From positions 806,001 through 870,000 of the forward strand of contig JAHGAU010000010.1 of NCBI GenBank assembly GCA_019925105.1: DNA of 64,000 bases, given 5' to 3'. The position numbers and the translations under genes were made by a program. The notes below the pieces were generated by a model, which was given only the letters and a program-made list of their open reading frames with translations, searched no databases and had not been told where the DNA came from. The first letter of the stretch is position 1, and every line of letters starts with the position of its first letter. This DNA comes from Niebla homalea. Its lineage: Eukaryota; Ascomycota; Lecanoromycetes; Lecanorales; Ramalinaceae. This document shows, piece by piece, positions 50,921 through 64,000 of this stretch.

Positions 50921-53900
50921 AATTTCGTAACTGCCAAGAGTCCCAAATAGGCAATTCCGAAAAGTTGCATAACGTGAGGAACACCAAAATTTTCTGAATT
51001 TCATACATTTGGGTGCATCCACAGTAATACCCCATTATTTTTGATTCTATCAATTGAATGTTTCAGTGCGTACTACGAGCTATCTATAACTTCATTTTTG
51101 ACCCAAAACGGACGTTTGTTGGTGATGCAGTATTGAGGGTTATGATTTTGGTGGTGAGATTGCGACCGTGAGCCATGAGCCGGAAAAACCCTGAGCCGGT
51201 TTATTGATATTTTGACACGCTCACCCTCTCACCCTCCCTTGCTTTGCAATCCACACACTACCACCCACTATCTACATTATGGATACTCGAACGTGTACTC
51301 ACTGTAGCAATACAAGGCCTTCTTCCTATTTCACCAGCAAACGCAGTTCCAAACTCCTTAAGCTATGCTCTGTTTGTCGCGATCACGTTATAGCTATTAG
51401 GAAGAAAAAACGTGTTCCACTCGCTCCGGTCGATTCAAATATACAAAGGCTACCACTACAGACTACCTCATTACCTATCGACTTCCATATACCACGGACA
51501 CCGCGTCGTAGCCCTCGTAAACGACAGCGTAGTCCAAACCCGTCCCTGGAAGACCTTTCACCCCCGAAGAGACGACTACGGCCCAGGGATAAGAAGAAAA
51601 TATATAAGGACTTCTTAAATTCCTTTGGCTTATTATTTATCTTATTATTATCCTCCGTTTATTTATTAATATTATAATTATAATAATCGCTTTTTCCTTT
51701 TTATATATTCCGGTTATAAGTATTTATTAATATAAATATACGTTTTATAAGCTTTTATTTTAAAGTTAAAACCTTTATAAATAATTAAGTTTCCCTTTTT
51801 AATAATAATAATAACGATAATAATCAGTTTATTAATATTAATACCTTTTTACTTTAATTTTAATTATTAATCTTATTTTACCGCCCTTAGAATAACCCTT
51901 TATTTAGCTTATTCCTATTATTTTAATTAAAAAAAAAAAGGCCTATAATAAACGTATTTAAAACCTGCTTTTTATTTATATTATACGGTTAAAATAAATA
52001 AATTACGATAATATAAGGTTAATAAATTATAAATATTAAGCTTATAAGGCTTTTAAGTATATAAATAAATAGGTTAATAACGTAATACGTTTTAAGTGGA
52101 AATACTATGTGAATAATAATATTTTATTGCCCGATTTACCATTTTTATTGCCCGAGTTATAACGGTTATTTAAAAGCGATAATATTAAGGTTAAGTATTT
52201 TAAAAGTAAATACGTTAAGTATAATAATACTTTTATTTTTATATTGATATATTATATTCTTAATACCCGGGTATTAGGTAACTATTTAACTTTTTAAATC
52301 CGGGATTAATTATATTATATTTAAAAGTTTATCAATATATTTAATAAAATTATTTTTATAAATATATATATTTATAATATTTAAATTACTATAAAGTATT
52401 ATTATAATTTTAATTAAGAACTTTAATTATTTCTTTTATTACGTATTTATAATTTATTTTTTTAGTATAATTTTTATATTTTTATATATAAAATAATAAA
52501 AAAGTATTTCCGGGAAAAATTTAAATTATAATAAGTTTTTTTTAATTTTTAAATATAATTAATAATAAAAAATAAAATTAATAAATAATAAATTAACTTA
52601 TTTATTAATAATAAAGTTATTATTCTTATCCTTAAAGAAATTATAATATTAAGGTAATAAAATATAATATTAATATAATAAAATTAATCCTTTTAAGAAT
52701 ATAAAATTATTCCGGATATTAATATTATTAATAATTTAAAATTAATTAATTAAAACGGATTAATTTATATTTAAAATTATTATATTATTTATATTTTATT
52801 ATATTATATCTTTTTTTTTCTTTTATAAAACCCCGGAATAATATAAAAGTACAAAATATAATAATAAAAATAATTATTAATAAAAGGATTTTATTATCCA
52901 GAAATATTAATAATATTACTTTTAAATAAAAACTTAAATTTAATTAATTTACTTTTTATTAATACTTTATACCGGACTTTTTTTTTTTAACGGCTTATAA
53001 TAAATATTTATATAACCCTTAAAACTTAATAACTTAATTAAATCCGTTTTAATTAAAAAAAACTACGGGCCGAATTATATAATAATATTTAAATTATTTT
53101 CCGGTATAAAAATAATAAATTTAATATAATTACTATAAAGAAAATTATTTTACCCTTAACGTTTATTAATAATAATTAATTTATATAAGGTTTATTATAG
53201 GATTTTATAGTTATCGTTTATTATTTTAAGAAGCTTATTATTTTTATTATTTATATAATAAATTTTATTTATTTTAAAATTTAATAAGAACTTTATTTTA
53301 AAGAAATAATAATTAATAAGCCGGATTTAATTTACCGTAGATTTAATATAAAACAGGAAGTATTATTAATAAACTTAAACCGTTACTTTAATTATTAAAT
53401 TAAATAAATATAAACTATTAAGTATTAAAAACGTAAACTATTTTATATTTATATTTTTTTATTTTTCTTAAACCCGGAAAAATAACTTAAGGCCGAAAAA
53501 ATTAATAATTTTATTAAAATTAAATTATTTATTACTTAAAAAAACTTTATTAATATATTTATATTTTTATTTTAATTATTAAAATTAATATATTCTCTAG
53601 GTATATTTACCGCTTTAATATAGAAGTATATAATTTATATACCTTATAGTTTACTTAATTTAAACGTAAAGTATATAATAAATAATAACCGCGGTAAAAA
53701 GAAATATAAATAAGGGTTTTTAAAGCCTTTTTATAAAAAAATTAAATTAAATAAGAATAAGTTCTTTACTTATTAATAACGTAATAACGGACGGATATAA
53801 TAAATTAAAGGCTTTATTATAGATAATAACTAAGTAATATTATATAGCCCTTATTTATTAAAGAAATATAGTTTTTATATTAATATTAAAATCTATTTTA

Positions 53901-56360
53901 TTATTTAAATAATTAAATATATTTATAAGTACATTTATAAAGGCTATAATATTATTATTTTTTTTATTAAGAACCGGGATAATAAGATTAAACGGTTTTA
54001 ATATATCCGTTATATCGGGATTTAATAAGTATATAACCGGATTATAAAGTAAATTATATATAATAAAAAGCCTTCCGTTTAACGATTAAATATTTATTTT
54101 AAAGGAAAGTAAATTATTATTTATAAATTTATAACTATATTATAATAAGTCTAAAATATAACTAAAAACTCTATTAATTCCCTTATAGCTTTTTTTAATT
54201 ATAACGTTAAATACTTTAAATCCCGTAATATTTTCTATTATAATTTCCCTTTATAATATATCCTTAAACGGTTTAAAGGTAAGAAACAGTAATAAATATA
54301 TTAATAAAGAAATCATATAATTATTAAACGTATTTTCTGGATTAACCTTTAATAAAATAATCTTTTTTATATATACTTATTATTTATATAAATAATAAGA
54401 TTAACGTTATTTATAAATCTTAAGATATTTAATAATATTTAATATAATAATTATATTTCTATATATAAAATAAAAGGTTTTTTTAATAATAATAAAGTAT
54501 AAATAATTAATTTTTATTAAAGTAACTATATCGGTTTTAAAGTTAATAATAAGATAATCTTTTACTTTTAATATAATTAATAAATAAATAAGTAATTTAA
54601 AAAATATATAAAATTAATTTAAGGATAATTTCTATAATAATTTAAATTATTAAATACGGGTAAAATATTTATATATATAATAAAAAGATTATAATTATTT
54701 TTTAAAGTATAATTATAATTTTTACTTTATTAATTTTAAACTTATATAAATTAATTAAATATTAATATAAATCGGGTTATTTATAAATTAATATATTTAA
54801 AAAATATTTAGGTTTAATTAACTTATTCTTAAAGAAACGGATTATAATTTTATAAAGATTATAATAAAAATATTATTTTATTCCGTTAAATTTAATAATA
54901 CTTAATATAAAACTTTTAATATTATTATTAATAAAATTAAAATTAATCCGGAAAAAGTTTATTTTTTCTTATAAAATATTAATAAAATTAAAAAAACGTT
55001 TTTATATAAAGTTTTTTACGTTTATTATTAAGCTTAAGGAAATATTATTCTTTATATTATATTATCCGGTATCGTAATTTTATTATTATTAAGTAATTAA
55101 ACTTTTTATTTCCGGTTTAAAATCTTTTTAAAAATTTATAAAAATATTATTACCGGAATTAAGCTTAATTCTTTTAAAAATATTTTTATTAAAAAAATAA
55201 AATTAATAATTTAAAATAAAATTCCGATATAATAAAAATATTATATTAAAATTATTAATTATTCCTTTAAGGATATTATAGAAAACCAGGTTAATTTTAA
55301 TAAAATATTAATTATTTTTAAAAATAATTTTACTTAAATTTTATTAATTATTTTATAAAAAAGTTACGTTAAATAAATTAATATATTAATTAAATTTTTT
55401 ATTATTTAATTATAACTTATTAAGCTTACTTTATATTAGAGTATATAGTTTAAAGCGGGTAAAAATAATATAAAATATATTAAATAATTAAAGAATATAT
55501 CTTATAATCCTTAATAACGTAACTTTATCGATTTATTATTAAAGATTAAAAGTAAATATTTTAATAAAGAAATATTATATAAAGATATTTACCTTATAGT
55601 TTAAATAAATAATAATAATATTAACTTTTACTTTTTCCGGGATCGGGTTATCTTTATTCTTAAGAATAAAGTAATTAAGGATCTTAACCGGAAGATTTTA
55701 AATAAAATAAATAATAAATTAAAAATTTATTTAAATAATAATAATATAAACTTAACTTATTAATATTTAATAAAATATTTTAATAAGATCCGGATTATAA
55801 GTTTATTTCCGTATAATTTAACGTTAAAAAAGAATATAATAATAATATTATTACGTAATATTTAATTAATAATAAAACTTATTAATAATGAAAATTTTAT
55901 AAATAAATTAAAAATATATTAAAATAATAATTTTAAGTAATTTATTTTATAATATAATTTATATTTTTTTAAGTTAAGCTTAATATTATAGAAGGTAAAT
56001 TTCTATATATTTTAATTAAATTATAATTCCCGATCCGTTTTTATTTTATAATTATTATTAATAAATTATAAAATTAATTATTTAATAAAGTAAGTATTAA
56101 TTTACGGTTATTAATCTTTAATTATAAGTAGTTTTACGTTACTCTCTTAAGGGTTATAAATATCTTATAGCTTTCAGTTCTTTTTTATAATAAGCTTAAT
56201 TAAAGAATTATTAACGTTATTTAATCCGAAGTCCTCCTTTAACGATAAGCAAAAGCGGCGCCGGCACCGGCCATAGCTATCTTACCAGACCCTACAGATA
56301 TTATAAATATACCAAGCCCGGTAGCAGGGCCCTTACGTATCGGTGAATTTAGATATATAT
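50921..56360 (+). mobile_element. RIP-destroyed Helitron, same family as the intact copy (H1)
   Basis: The 5' end (about 50928-51100) matches the 5' flank of the intact Helitron. The first 400 bp keep the start of RepHel; the rest is AT-rich with no open frame. Read through stops, about 53905-54120 still follows the intact protein: YKYIYKGYNIII (two-Tyr motif) then an RYIG... and KKPSVxRLNIYF-like block. The 3' end near 56312 (GGTAGCAGGGCCCTTACG) matches the intact copy's final codons. It is in the opposite orientation to the intact copy, with the metabolite cluster between the two 5' ends. Confidence 0.88.
51279..51677 (+). pseudogene. 5' fragment of Helitron RepHel
   Basis: A 132-codon open frame starting MDTRTCTHCSNTRPSS, with the same N-terminal Cys-pair finger (CTHC...CSVC) and basic linker as the intact RepHel. 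It ends where RIP damage becomes heavy, about 51620. The sharp change from readable to ruined sequence marks the edge of strong RIP. Confidence 0.88.
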
Positions 56361-57239
56361 TATAAAAACACTATCTGATATAATGGCTTAACGGTTAACA
56401 AGTCCTTAAGCCTAAACGAGGGTAGTAATTCAATTCTGTCAGGGACTTACCTAGGTAGGTGGAGTTATGAACTGAATGAATGCTATGAAGGTGTCTATGA
56501 TACAGGTGGGTGGATGAATATGAGTGTGGGCGCCAAGACTACCCGGGAGCTAGGCCCAAAGGAGCTAGCCTGGGAGCTGAGGGTGATTCCCTCACAAATT
56601 CTGAGAATATCCGTTTTTTTTTCATTATTTTACTAAATTATTAAGCCAATAAAGTTATTATACGGACCGGAGAGGATTCCGGTGGTGTCCCTTGCTTGTA
56701 GTTATAGAAATTAAGAATATAAGCTAAATAAGTGTTACGGTTCTGGCTCTGAGCTCATAAGTGTCACGGTGCAAGCCGGAAACCCAAGTGAATCGAGTAT
56801 ATTAACTGCTATAAACGAAAAGAAACTCTAAGGTAAGGGACAAGAGAGGGAACCTGGGGTAATAGGTTTTAATATATATGTGGGATAGCAATACTCCTGC
56901 CCTTAATAATATATCGAATATTTCGTATATAGCCTTATTGCCACCTGATATTATTATAAGTCGATAGTTTAAGTGAATATATTATAGGTAATAATATTAT
57001 TAGGACTGCCTCCCAGAACTGGGTGTTGGTAATGATATTAACAAAGTGGTAACACAGGGTAATAGCCGCAGAGCAGCATGAAGTGAATCAGTTCTCAGCT
57101 CTCACAATAAGTAGTAGAATAGGAGCATGCTTGCCAGCATGTAGATTTGGTCTTTTGGCCTAGCCAGCGGGGCCCTCGGGTAAACCTATTCACCTCGGAG
57201 TCACTCCGTGAGAATAAGATATTAAATAAAAAGATTAAA
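56361..57239 (-). repeat. LTR remnants, including a degraded family D LTR
   Basis: From 56733 (TGTTACGGTTCTGG, which reads as an LTR 3' end on the minus strand) to about 57190 the minus strand follows the 897-bp family D LTR, sharing TCACTTGGGTTTCCGGCTTG, GGCTATTACCCTGTGTTACC and the GCTCTGCGGCT word, with many transitions. The 39-bp repeat block of that LTR is absent. A second LTR-like start, TGTCAGGGACTTACC, is at 56436. A 28-bp match to 27319-27350 is inverted near 56668. Confidence 0.6.
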
Positions 57240-57929
57240 ACGCTACTTATAAATCTATATTTTAAGTATATATTAATAATACTATCTATAAATATATAGC
57301 TAATTAAATACGATAGTAATTTAAATATATAATATAGCGAATATTAAGCCTAATAACTATTTAAAATGTAATAAATTTAGAATATATAATTCTAATTTAT
57401 ATATTACAAAGTCTATATTTTAATTCTAAAGATCTATAGCGATCTAGTTAATATATATATTATTCTATTATAATAAAGCTTATCTTAGAGCTAGATTATA
57501 TCTTTATAACTAAGAGAAAAAAGTAATAAGTATATTTAAATCATTAAATTAAAGAGTTATATAAATAATAAAATAATCTATTAGAATAAGATTCTCCTCT
57601 TTTTTATATATAGCGTAGTAGATTAAAGGTTATAACTTAATTAATTAATTATTTAATACGCCTATCTAGTAAATTACTTTACTAATTAGAGAGTTTCTCG
57701 AATATTTATAGCGCTAAAGAAACCTTTCGAACAAAAACTTTAACTTATTCTCTCGTATTATTATTATTATTAACTCTTAGTCTTTAACTGTCAAGTTGTT
57801 ATCACAAATCACTATCACTTTCGTTCTCTTTTAATCTGCCGCTATTGTTTTTGTGATTATCTCCTTCTATGTATTCTTCTTACGTCTCCTCTTCTTCTTA
57901 CCCTTTTTTTTGTTTTTGATTTCTTTATC
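57240..57929. repeat. RIP-mutated repeat of unknown type
   Basis: AT-rich DNA in which CT and AG dinucleotides are common but CC/GG are rare, unlike the leftmost blocks. No motif is readable. Probably 3' flank or tail of the LINE that follows on the minus strand. Confidence 0.4.
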
Positions 57930-58900
57930 TAATTTTAGCGATAATTTGGATCGGGCCAATTGCTCTTGGGCCAGCGAGAATTAATCGAGACGTTTTATTT
58001 TAATTATCCATCGTGCGGCAGCGCGTATTTCGTGTTTCTGTGTCAAGATTTATCGATAATCTAACGTGCCGACTTGTTCAATGAGTTCTCTTCTCTCTTT
58101 CGTCAGTTTCGGGCAAAATAGTAATATGTGTTTGACCGTCTATTTTCTCCAGCCGCATGAGCACTCGGCGTTTCGAATATCAGGTACCTTTATTCGATAG
58201 AGAAAATCCTTAAGACATATCTTCTCGCTTCGAAGTTGTACTACTATTAAGCTTTCTACTTTTTTTAGCTTAAAGTGGTAATCGAATCTATTATCAAAGA
58301 GATCGCCTTCCTAAGCCGAACTTCTAACCGATATAGAGATTTTCGCTTAATATCTAAATCATCGATCTAGTTATTATTGACGGGCTTAGTCTTGAACCTT
58401 TTAATTAATTGCTTTGATGTCTTGATATTTCTCTACGTTTTTAATTAAGTTGATCTAGTTCTTTTTCCTCCTTATTGTATAAGCCGCCTTATATCACTCT
58501 TTGACTTTCAAGGAGCGAAGCGCTTAGATCTCTTTCTCTTTTGTCGAGGACGGCGGTGTTAGTCGTTTCTTCTTCTTTTTGCCTTGCAGTTTGTTTTATA
58601 TGTGTATGTTTCCCTTCTGCGTTATCAGATGAATCTTATTACTGGCCTGTTGTTCCATCATTAGTCGATTAAGCTGGATTTCTATTAATGCAATTGCCGC
58701 TTCCGTCTTCAAAACTAGTACTGGGGTAGCTTTAAATGCACCGAGAATCGTTCGTAAGCAGTCATTTTAAATAATTACTAGCCTTTTTATATGACTCTTG
58801 GTGGCCTCTGAAGTGCCCTTTAATTGATGCCAGATTAAGGCCGCAAAGGTCAACATTAGCCTCATTACTGCATTGTATACCAATCTGCACTTTTAAATAA
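57930..58900 (-). mobile_element. 3' end of a Tad1-type LINE (ORF2 C-terminus), degraded
   Basis: On the minus strand, read through stops: near 58880-58680 VYNAVMRLMLTFAALIWH and CLRTILGAFKATPVLVLKTE, both typical of the region after Tad1 reverse transcriptase. Near 58170-58080 there is the C-terminal zinc-binding block AHAAGENR(stop)SNTYYYF in one frame or, one base over, CSCGW..TVKHILLFCP, followed by an ARWxxxxxLLDxFSLA-like end near 58020-57950. The RT core itself would lie to the right, in sequence too mutated to read. Confidence 0.8.
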
Positions 58901-59730
58901 TATATTATTTATACTTAAACTTTATAAAGAACTTAGTTAGCGATCTTTAACTTTAAGTTTAATAATTAGAAATAAACTATATATAGAATATCTAGAGTTA
59001 TAGAGTAAATAATTAAATTATTAGTGAAGTTAAAAAGTTATAAGTTTAAATATATCTCTAAATTTTTAAAAATTAATAAGAATTAATTCTATAATTAGAA
59101 AGTAATAAGAGTAGAAATTAAATATAATATTAAATTATTAATTTATAAAATATTATTTTCTAAGATTAATTTTCTTTTAATAAACTATTACGATTTTATT
59201 TTTATTACGTAAGATATTTTCTATCTTTTTTATTAATTCATAGCCTTCTTAATAAAGAATAGACGAAAAAATATTTTTAAGATAAGTATTAATATATCTT
59301 TAAACTTTTTAATTCATTTTTAAATTCTTTATTTTGTTTTTCTCACTCTTCGATATTTTATTTTTAAATATTCTTCTCTCTTTTTTTTCTTAGCTTTAAT
59401 TTTAATTCTCTTTTTATATTTCGATTTTAAAGTTAAAATAATAAAGATATTTTTTAATTTCTTAAATTTATCTTTAAAAGATTATATATTTTAAGATAAT
59501 AAATTAATTCGAATATTATATAAATTTCAAAAATAAATAAACTTAAAATATTTATAAATTCGAAGATTATATAAATTAAAAGAAATATAAATTTAAATAT
59601 TATAAAATATTAGAAAATATAATAGAGATAGAAAAATCGTAAAATAGTTATTTTAATCTCTTAATATAAAAGAATATCAAGGTTTGGACAAAATTAATAA
59701 GCAACTAATCAAAATTCAAAGAATTCAAAG
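58901..59730. repeat. Heavily RIP-mutated sequence
   Basis: Very AT-rich, no readable motif. Probably the continuation of the minus-strand LINE body toward its 5' side, cut by the third Helitron. Confidence 0.4.
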
Positions 59731-62700
59731 GGTTATTACGTGAGGAACACCAAAACCTATGGATTTTACTCTTTTACGTATATCTATACTTAAAACCTCT
59801 TATTTTTTATTTTATTAATTATATATTTCAATGTATAATAAGAGTTATTTATAGCTTTAATTCCGGCCTAAAATAAACGTTTATTAATAATATAGTATTA
59901 AGAACCACTTCTATGTACTATAATTAATATTAATGATTTTTACGATAATAAAGCTTTTTTCCGGTATTTATAAATCGCGTTTACCGCGTTTTCTTATCTT
60001 ATTTTATACTTATATACTATTTAACTACCTATTATTCTATATATGGATACTCAGACGTATTAGTAGTATAATTATATTAAGCCCCTATCCGACTTTATCA
60101 ATTAAACCGGGAAAAGAACTATCCTTAAATGCTTTTAGTATCGCGAGTAACGTATAATTATTAAAGAATAAAGGAAAGCCAGGTAACGACCGATATATAT
60201 TTTATTTACTCTAGTTTACTTGAATATTTAGAGACTATAAGCGCTTTCCAACGACGACGATAAAATTAATATATCTTTACGATTAATGAAAAGGTTAGCT
60301 CTTAACCCCTATGTCGTTATCCATACCGATTCCCGCCAATTTATATCCGACCCTTAGCCTTTACTGCCCGTTAAATTATTATCTCGACCTATAAAACGTC
60401 CTCGTATACGTCCTACCCTGTTATTAAAACCTACACGAAAACCCTCCCCTTAACCTTCCCGTAAAGGACGTCCCCGCGGTAAACGTCCTTTTAATTGACG
60501 GAGACCCCGTCCACTTATATTTCCCCCAGTCATTATATTCTTTATTACTTTACGTACTTAAGGACGACCGCGTATATAATATAAATTTATCTTAGTACCG
60601 TAAGGATAATTAGCGTTTTACTTTGCGGTAAGAACTTTTAGCCAAGAAGCCAATATTGCCCCCTTCCGGCTAAAAAAATTGAAAACGACCGATAACCGAT
60701 GCCCTTATTGTTTAACGTATTTATAAAAAAGAGAAAAATCCGGGAATTCTTAATTATATTATAGGAACGGTATTATTAATATATTATATCCAGAATATTA
60801 AGATTTATAAGGTTTAACTATCTTAGGCCTTAATAGATTAATAAAATTAAATAAAATAATCTTTAACTTTAAGCCTTTATAAAACGGAAGCAATAACGAA
60901 AAATTTATTAATAATAATAATAATAAAAACGGCTTACTTAAGTATATAATAAAGTTAATAAAAACGTATATAAATTTTCAGAAGAAAATTACCGTATATA
61001 ATAACGCTGTATCCTTCGTTAATATAAGTATTAAGAAGCTTAATACTTGAGTTAAAGCCTTTTATTTCCGTATCTAAAGTGCCCTTTATTATTAACTCGG
61101 ACCTTTACTTAGTAAGACTTATAAAAAACCTCGTTTTATCTAGATTTTCATCGTAAATACATCTTCCCAGGAGGAAGTTAATTATTGGCTTTATTAATAA
61201 TTAAAAAAGGACCTAGATCGCAGTTTACTTTACCATATTCAGAGAGCTATAAGAAGTTTTGACCCTTTCTTTATAAGGCTTAAAAACTACGTAAAGCATC
61301 TTAAAGCTTAACCTTATCCTTCTTAATCCCGTATTATACTCCGGTAACATAATCCCAAGTGAACGGAGTAAGGTATATATGGCTTAATTATATTAAACAA
61401 AGTAACCGTTATTATCGGGAATTTAAATAAAGTAAAGCATAATAAACGCATCGATAAGGATATTGTCTACGCTATTAAGGAAGGCGGTCTTTAATATATC
61501 TCCTATGCCTATTTATTTTATTTACCCCTCCGGTTTCCTTTTATCTTCTAGGAGGGTTAACCTGGCTGGAAGTATAATATCCTACTGCGGAGAAATACCG
61601 TTATTCCGGCCAATTATACGTTTAATAATTAAAATTATAATACCGCCCCGAATACTTTCCGGAACGACTTTATAACTATAGATAATATTAACCCCGTTAA
61701 TAATAACCCAGGAAATAATAATACCGAAGAAAACGACGTTAAGCCTCCGCGGGGGGATATTATATAAGGATTAACGACCAATATAAATAAAGTAAAGGTT
61801 ATTACCCTTTACGCTATATATAAGAAAATAATATAGGTGATTTCCTTCCCAAATTACTTATTATATACTTAACAAGTTCTTAAGTTCATAAAAGACGTAT
61901 TAATTAAATTCATTAAAGTGGCCGTTTCTTTTAGCAATTTTTAACGATAGCTTAAACCAATATAAAAATAAATAACCTTAATTATATCCGGACTTACTAA
62001 TAGGATTTACGTACCGATTATTACTCCGTTATTTAAAATCGAGTAAAGACTAACGATCGCTTTAATCTTAACTTTATCGGTAAATTTATAATGATTTTAC
62101 CTTTAAGTTTTGCCGGTAGCCTACATAATATCAAAGAACGTATTTAGGATTATATAATTATTGTCCGTCGTTATTACCGGCCAGATTTTTTTATTACCTT
62201 TACTTATAATCTAAAGTAGGAGGATATCGTAAAAAATATCCCGGAAGGTATTAATATAATAGATTATTTAAATATCGTTTATCGAATTTTTTATTTTTAC
62301 CTAAAGGAATTAATAAAGAATCTTATTAAGGATTACGTTTTAAATTATTATATTGTTTATTCTTATATAGTTAAGTTTTAGAAGCGTAATCTACTTTATA
62401 CCTATATTTTTTATATCGTCGAGAACCGAGATATTATTAATAATCCTGAAAAAATTAATTAGGTTATTTTAGTTTTCTTTCTTAATTATATTTTAACTTT
62501 AAAGCTCCACGATTTAATAAAGACTTATATAATTTATTAAAGGTATAACGCGTCTAACACTTTTATTAAATATTATAATAAAGATGGTAAATACTTAAAG
62601 TATTTCCCTAAGGATTATCGTAACGATACCCTATTTATCCCAGATAAAGGATACCCCGCCTATACCCGTCCTTAAATTCCCATAAAAGAAGATAGAATTA

Positions 62701-64000
62701 ACAATCGCTAGGTAATACCATATAACGCGTAACTCTTAATAAAGTTCCGTACTTATATTAATATTAAGGTATACTCTTTTATTAACGTAATCCGGTATAT
62801 TTATAAGTATATTTATAAAGGGAATACCGGAGCCGATATAGAGATAAGTATTTAATATAAAAACGGGAATAAGACGGAATATATAGGTTAATATAATGAG
62901 ATCATTTTTTACCTAAAAGTACGATAATTCGGGTCGATTAAAGTATACTGGCGTTTATTTAGATTTCCTATAAATAAGATATTCTTATTAATTGAGCGTC
63001 TGGATTATATATTATTTAATGAATAACGGATTACCTTTAATCCTGCCCGTTAGAATACTGCGGAGCTTATAGAAATAGATAAATTACGCCAGACGAAATT
63101 AAATTAATAATTTCGACTTAATACGGACTATAAATCCGCCGTTAACGCCGGGGAAAAGTTTCCTTTCTAGCTTTTAATTAATAAGAAACCTTTAAACGTT
63201 TATTACTCCGATATCCTAAAGTACTACACTTAATAAACGAAATAAAAGACTTAAAGGCCGCGTCGGAAAAAGTTTACTGTAGGCCGTATGTATTTCTCTA
63301 GGCCTAAAGTAGGGCCGGTATTCTACCTCCGGACTCTTTTTCTCCACGTTCCCGGCGTTACGGGCTATAAGGATCTCTATACGGTCAATAATAGGATAAA
63401 AAGAACCCCGGATAACTTACTAGATTACTAAAGGGTATACTTTGCTCGGGGATTTCTTGAGGGCGATGCGGAGTAATATAAGACGTTGGTTAAAACGACG
63501 GTAATAAGCTTCTTACTAATGGTCCGTAATATATTTATAGCTATCCTTTTAGAGGGTTAAGTGGTTAATCCTAAAGCTTTATAGGAATCCTATTAGGAAG
63601 GGTATATTTCTCTAATACCTCTTTATTTCTATAGTTAACCCCTTTTTAACCTTTAAGTTAACTAACGATTACCGTTATAAACTGGATACTTAATATAGCT
63701 ATATAAATACTTCTTTTCCTAGGGATAATTAAGCTAATACCCTAAGGATATATTTCTAGGAGCAATTAACCCTATACGAGGTCTAACGTCTATTAAGTAA
63801 TAATTCCGTTAACGGTTAAATACCTATTTTATAAAACTTTAACCTCTTATCGTTGATTAAGGATTTTAACGCTTATTATATAGAACGGAATCCGTATATC
63901 CGGGCTGAAATAAACTATAAGATTAATACGGCTATGGTTAAGGAAGCTTTTAATAGATTCAACGATGGTTAACGTTGTATTGCTATTACTTTACTCGATA
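59731..64000 (+). mobile_element. RIP-destroyed Helitron, third copy, different subfamily, truncated by the window
   Basis: It begins with the shared Helitron leader (TGAGGAACACCAAAACC, 59741) and a RepHel start at 60043 (ATGGATACTCAGACG). Read through stops it follows RepHel: YIYKYIYKG (two-Tyr motif) near 62790-62820, then ADIEISI, then a FPINKIFLLIERLDYILF block (62967-63020), YYSDILKYYT (about 63200), KKFTVGRMYFSRPK (63269-63312), FYLRTLFLHVPG (63320-63355). The last blocks match Helitrons with a 'tiGRMyf..P..ge.fYLRtLL' signature and differ from the H1 family. The helicase domain would lie beyond 64000. Confidence 0.82.

Noticed and set aside
11690..64000. Calling the window a Starship
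   Set aside because: Only a degraded captain-family gene is seen. No element ends, target duplication or companion Starship genes were found, so it stays a hypothesis.

Overview
The window looks like a filamentous ascomycete (Pezizomycotina) chromosome segment. Protein-coding genes have short GT-AG introns (about 50-127 bp), there is a fungal HeLo/NLR cell-death gene pair and a secondary-metabolite cluster, and long AT-rich blocks carry an extreme repeat-induced point mutation (RIP) signature: CA/TG dinucleotides are almost absent and Gln/Trp codons have become stops in otherwise readable transposon proteins. The genus cannot be fixed from the sequence alone.

Layout. 1-13.9 kb: RIP-degraded repeats, namely two Ty1/copia bodies in opposite orientation, two copies of a 144-bp LTR, a TIR element, and the relic of a DUF3435 tyrosine recombinase (the family that includes Starship 'captains'). 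14-19 kb: unrecognised gene debris, tandem and inverted repeats. 19-22.3 kb: an NB-ARC/TPR NLR (minus) head-to-head with a HET-S-like HeLo gene (plus); the NLR's TPR array is RIP-mutated while its NB-ARC part is intact. 22.4-27.3 kb: a Tad1-type LINE interrupted by a 897-bp solo LTR and an internally deleted chromovirus, followed by a 298-bp solo LTR, most with 5-bp target duplications. 28.2-33.6 kb: an intact Helitron (minus). 33.9-50.3 kb: eight intact genes forming a probable terpenoid cluster. 50.9-56.4 kb: a RIP-destroyed Helitron of the same family (plus). 56.4-64 kb: LTR remnants, a LINE 3' end (minus) and a third, different RIP-destroyed Helitron running off the window.

How the genes may work together. 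The cluster has an MFS exporter, three cytochrome P450s (A, B, C), a UbiA-type membrane prenyltransferase/terpene cyclase resembling the fumagillin beta-trans-bergamotene cyclase family, a small SnoaL-like protein of the Trt14/AusH isomerase type, a short-chain dehydrogenase and an SMP-30-like beta-propeller. No PKS, NRPS, class I terpene synthase or transcription factor is visible, so the UbiA protein is the best candidate for the scaffold-forming step, with P450s, SDR, SnoaL and propeller as tailoring enzymes and the MFS protein as exporter. This is inference from gene content. For all six intron-containing cluster genes I read exon structures by eye; each gives a length divisible by three and an uninterrupted protein.
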